NCBI GenBank assembly: GCA_041191265.1
Contig: JBEEPE010000293.1
Coordinates: 1-7,912 of the forward strand
DNA: 7,912 bases
Direction of reading: 5' to 3'
From: JBEEPE01 sp041191265
GTDB lineage: Bacteria > Verrucomicrobiota > Verrucomicrobiia > Chthoniobacterales > Chthoniobacteraceae
A program made the translations under genes and the position numbers. Each line of letters starts with the position of its first letter. Within the stretch, counting starts at the first letter, position 1. Positions 6,776 through 7,912 of this stretch are shown in pieces. The notes under the pieces were generated by a model. It saw nothing but the letters and a program-made list of their open reading frames with translations. It searched no databases and was not told the DNA's origin.

Positions 6776-7571
6776 GCCGAGTCGAAACCGAACTCACCAA
6801 GCGTGGACGATCACGCGAAAGTTCCAGTCACCCAGATTGCTAGGAAATATCTGTTTCAGCCGGGTCACAGGAAACAGTTGGAGAGCGGATTGAGCCCAAG
6901 AAAGAGAGGCGGGCTGAGGGAAACGCTGGGTCAAAAACCAACCGAGGCTGCTTCCGGTGGTGCTCCGAGAGCTGAAATTTGAGGGGCGAAGCTTCGGAGC
7001 GCTGAGATTCATGCGTGCAAGCGCTAATGATCAAAATAAAGATTCGTTCCGGGTTGCCAAGTATTTTCGGGCGGCGGTTTTTCTGGCGCGTTGGTGTCCG
7101 TGACCTCAGTCGACGTCGAGGATGGGTAAGCGCCCCGCCAAGCACCTGCAGTCTGCCTTAACCGGCCCACTCACCCAAAGCTCCGCGAACAACCGGGCCA
7201 GCCCTCGTGCGGAAATGCTCACCCCCATCCGCAACCCTGTACAAAACGAGGGTGAATTGGGTTGAGTTGCACGTCTCGCACAGGCTGAGCAGATTAGATC
7301 AAACCCGGAACTTTTCGAGACCAAGACGGCGTTGAAGCGGTGGTGAGTATGAAAATACCAGACACCGAGCGCCGCCCATCATGCGCGCGCGGGAACCACA
7401 CCATGCAGACTCCGCGCGTTGCGAGACAAGTACGCGCGCGCGCGACCCCGCCCCGGTAAGCGATTAGACCCTGAAAAACGTCGGTGGATGGCGCCGGATT
7501 TCGGGGGACTTTTTCTCACTTCTTTTCTCACTTTGCCCTTTTTCGCCCCCGGCCGAGACCCCTTGAAATTC
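6776..7571. other. Gene-poor intergenic region upstream of the STAND gene
   Basis: About 800 bp with no convincing gene. It holds copy 2 of the 30-bp element (6851-6880), a possible hairpin with arms GCTCCGA (6962-6968) and TCGGAGC (6994-7000) whose loop side includes the palindrome CGAAGCTTCG, two AGCGCT hexamers (6998-7003, 7019-7024), an alternating (CG)6 tract (7433-7444) and an 11-bp TTTTCTCACTT direct repeat (7511-7521, 7523-7533). Open frames here (for example 72 codons at 7012-6794, ending 18 nt before the STAND start, and 72 codons at 7324-7106, both minus) lack ribosome sites and recognisable domains. The STAND promoter must lie here, but no clear -35/-10 pair is seen. Confidence 0.55.
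6851..6880 (-). promoter_or_regulatory. Copy 2 of the shared 30-bp element, upstream of the STAND gene
   Basis: On the minus strand from 6880 this reads CAACTGTTTCCTGTGACCCG and on to GAAACAG, differing from copy 1 at only three positions. Here the dyad is perfect: CTGTTTC pairs with GAAACAG across a 13-nt centre (arms 6871-6877 and 6851-6857). It ends 75 nt before the STAND start codon, against 73 nt for copy 1 and the lipoprotein. Beyond the 30 bp the two leaders show only scattered similarity (about half of the next 17 positions). A shared regulator binding site or leader hairpin is the simplest reading; a repeat bounding a mobile cassette is the alternative. Confidence 0.5.
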
Positions 7572-7596
7572 AAAAACCCCTCTGCGGGAGGGGCTT
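7572..7596 (-). terminator. Intrinsic terminator of the tRNA-Gly transcript
   Basis: On the minus strand the stem CCCCTC (7593-7588) and GAGGGG (7582-7577) closes a five-base loop and is followed at once by TTTTT (7576-7572). The stem can be lengthened by AAG before it pairing with the first T residues. It begins 10-13 nt after the tRNA 3' end, in the right direction to end that transcript. Confidence 0.85.
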
Positions 7597-7605
7597 GCGT
7601 TGTTT

Positions 7606-7679
7606 TGGAGCGGGTGAAGGGAATCGAACCCTCGTATGCAGCTTGGGAAGCTGCCGTTCTACCATTGAACTACACCCGC
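7606..7679 (-). tRNA. tRNA-Gly(CCC)
   Basis: A complete 74-nt cloverleaf with encoded CCA. The acceptor stem GCGGGTG pairs perfectly with CACCCGC; the D-arm is GTTC/GAAC around AATGGTA; the anticodon arm GCAGC/GCTGC holds the loop TTCCCAA, giving anticodon CCC (reads GGG); the variable region is ATAC; the T-arm GAGGG/CCCTT (one G-T pair) holds TTCGATT; T is the discriminator base and CCA follows at 7608-7606. The short D-loop and length are normal for bacterial glycine tRNAs. A strong terminator lies just downstream, so it is probably transcribed alone. tRNA genes often serve as integration sites, but no repeat of its 3' end was seen elsewhere in the window. Confidence 0.97.
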
Positions 7680-7718
7680 AAAATGCCGGAGGGCGGGTAA
7701 TAACCCGGCCAGAGCACC

Positions 7719-7748
7719 GTTTAAGCCGATTCACGTCGCCGTTGTCCA
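7719..7748 (-). promoter_or_regulatory. Possible promoter of tRNA-Gly
   Basis: On the minus strand TGGACA (7748-7743, one mismatch to TTGACA) lies 18 bp before TTAAAC (7724-7719, a poor -10). Transcription would start about 30 nt before the tRNA 5' end. A small hairpin, CGGGT with ACCCG around a four-base loop (7694-7707), would lie in the leader. The -10 match is weak, so this is tentative. Confidence 0.3.
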
Positions 7749-7912
7749 GTGCTTCCTGCGGAAAATATAGTCCCCCTGGCTCTCCCCTACCCGGCCACCT
7801 CTCCGGACTTGCCCCGGGTTTGACTCCGCCAGAGGATTCCAGAGCCATGTGCGCCGCACTCCAGATCGGTTCAAGAATTTTCCGGCCCGGAAAACCCCTT
7901 CCGTTCCGGTCT
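7749..7912. other. Terminal spacer with a short perfect hairpin
   Basis: No gene is supported. Near the edge TTTTCCG (7878-7884) and CGGAAAA (7888-7894) form a perfect 7-bp stem around a three-base loop, usable on either strand. It could be a terminator, but its T/A arms are inside the stem and no separate T-run follows. A plus-strand ATG at 7847, preceded by AGAGGA (7831-7836, 10 nt spacing), opens a frame to the window end; 22 codons are too few to judge it. Confidence 0.4.

Noticed and set aside
6341..6982. 213-codon plus-strand frame across the STAND start
   Set aside because: Most of it is antisense to the conserved DUF4062 domain; no recognisable protein features.
6794..7012. 72-codon minus-strand frame just upstream of the STAND gene
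   Set aside because: No Shine-Dalgarno, no recognised domain, Ser-rich and low-complexity. Kept only as an alternative explanation for the shared QLFPVTR reading.
7349..7459. 36-codon Arg-rich plus-strand frame beginning MKIPDTERR
   Set aside because: Its basic character comes from CG-repeat DNA, the purine-rich stretch before ATG is too close to act as a ribosome site, and no family is recognised.
7606..7630. Possible att site at the tRNA-Gly 3' end
   Set aside because: No second copy of the tRNA 3' sequence and no integrase gene were found in the window.
7570..7848. 92-codon minus-strand frame over the tRNA gene
   Set aside because: It reads through the tRNA-Gly and its terminator; this kind of CGCSSMVERQLPK-type translation is a known artefact of tRNA loci.

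Overview
The window reads as an accessory (conflict-type) region of a GC-rich, probably Gram-negative bacterium. The domain style of the main gene (DUF4062, novel-STAND NTPase, transmembrane segment, WD40, TPR), a lipobox protein and the lack of clear Shine-Dalgarno sites would suit Verrucomicrobiota, Planctomycetota or a similar group. That placement is inference; no marker gene is present.

Layout. Positions 1-228 hold the left end of an IS3-family insertion sequence on the minus strand, with the first 49 codons of OrfA and a terminal inverted-repeat-like sequence ending at 228. A small plus-strand gene for a predicted lipoprotein follows (340-867). About 280 bp of gene-free convergent spacer separate it from one very large minus-strand gene (1148-6775, 1875 aa). 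This is a predicted signal-transducing STAND ATPase: N-terminal DUF4062 domain, novel-STAND (nSTAND1) NTPase with intact Walker A and B motifs, winged-helix-like part, one membrane segment, coiled coil, about 16 WD40 blades (probably two beta-propellers), and C-terminal TPR-like repeats. Positions 6776-7571 carry no convincing gene. A minus-strand tRNA-Gly(CCC) with encoded CCA lies at 7606-7679, followed by a strong intrinsic terminator. The last 230 bp show no supported gene.

How the parts may work together. The STAND protein has all the parts of a single-gene sensor-switch-effector: WD40/TPR repeats to sense, an NTPase to switch or oligomerise, and DUF4062 as the likely signalling or effector domain. 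Five WD40 blades are near-identical at DNA level and show an alternating two-blade pattern, a sign of recent amplification as seen in NLR-like recognition proteins.

The least expected observation is a 30-bp element (27/30 identical) upstream of both the lipoprotein gene and the STAND gene. It is in the same orientation relative to each gene and at almost the same distance from each start codon (73 and 75 nt). The two copies therefore form inverted repeats enclosing the two convergent genes. They could be a shared operator or leader, or the ends of a 6.6-kb cassette. The IS ends only 8 bp from one copy.
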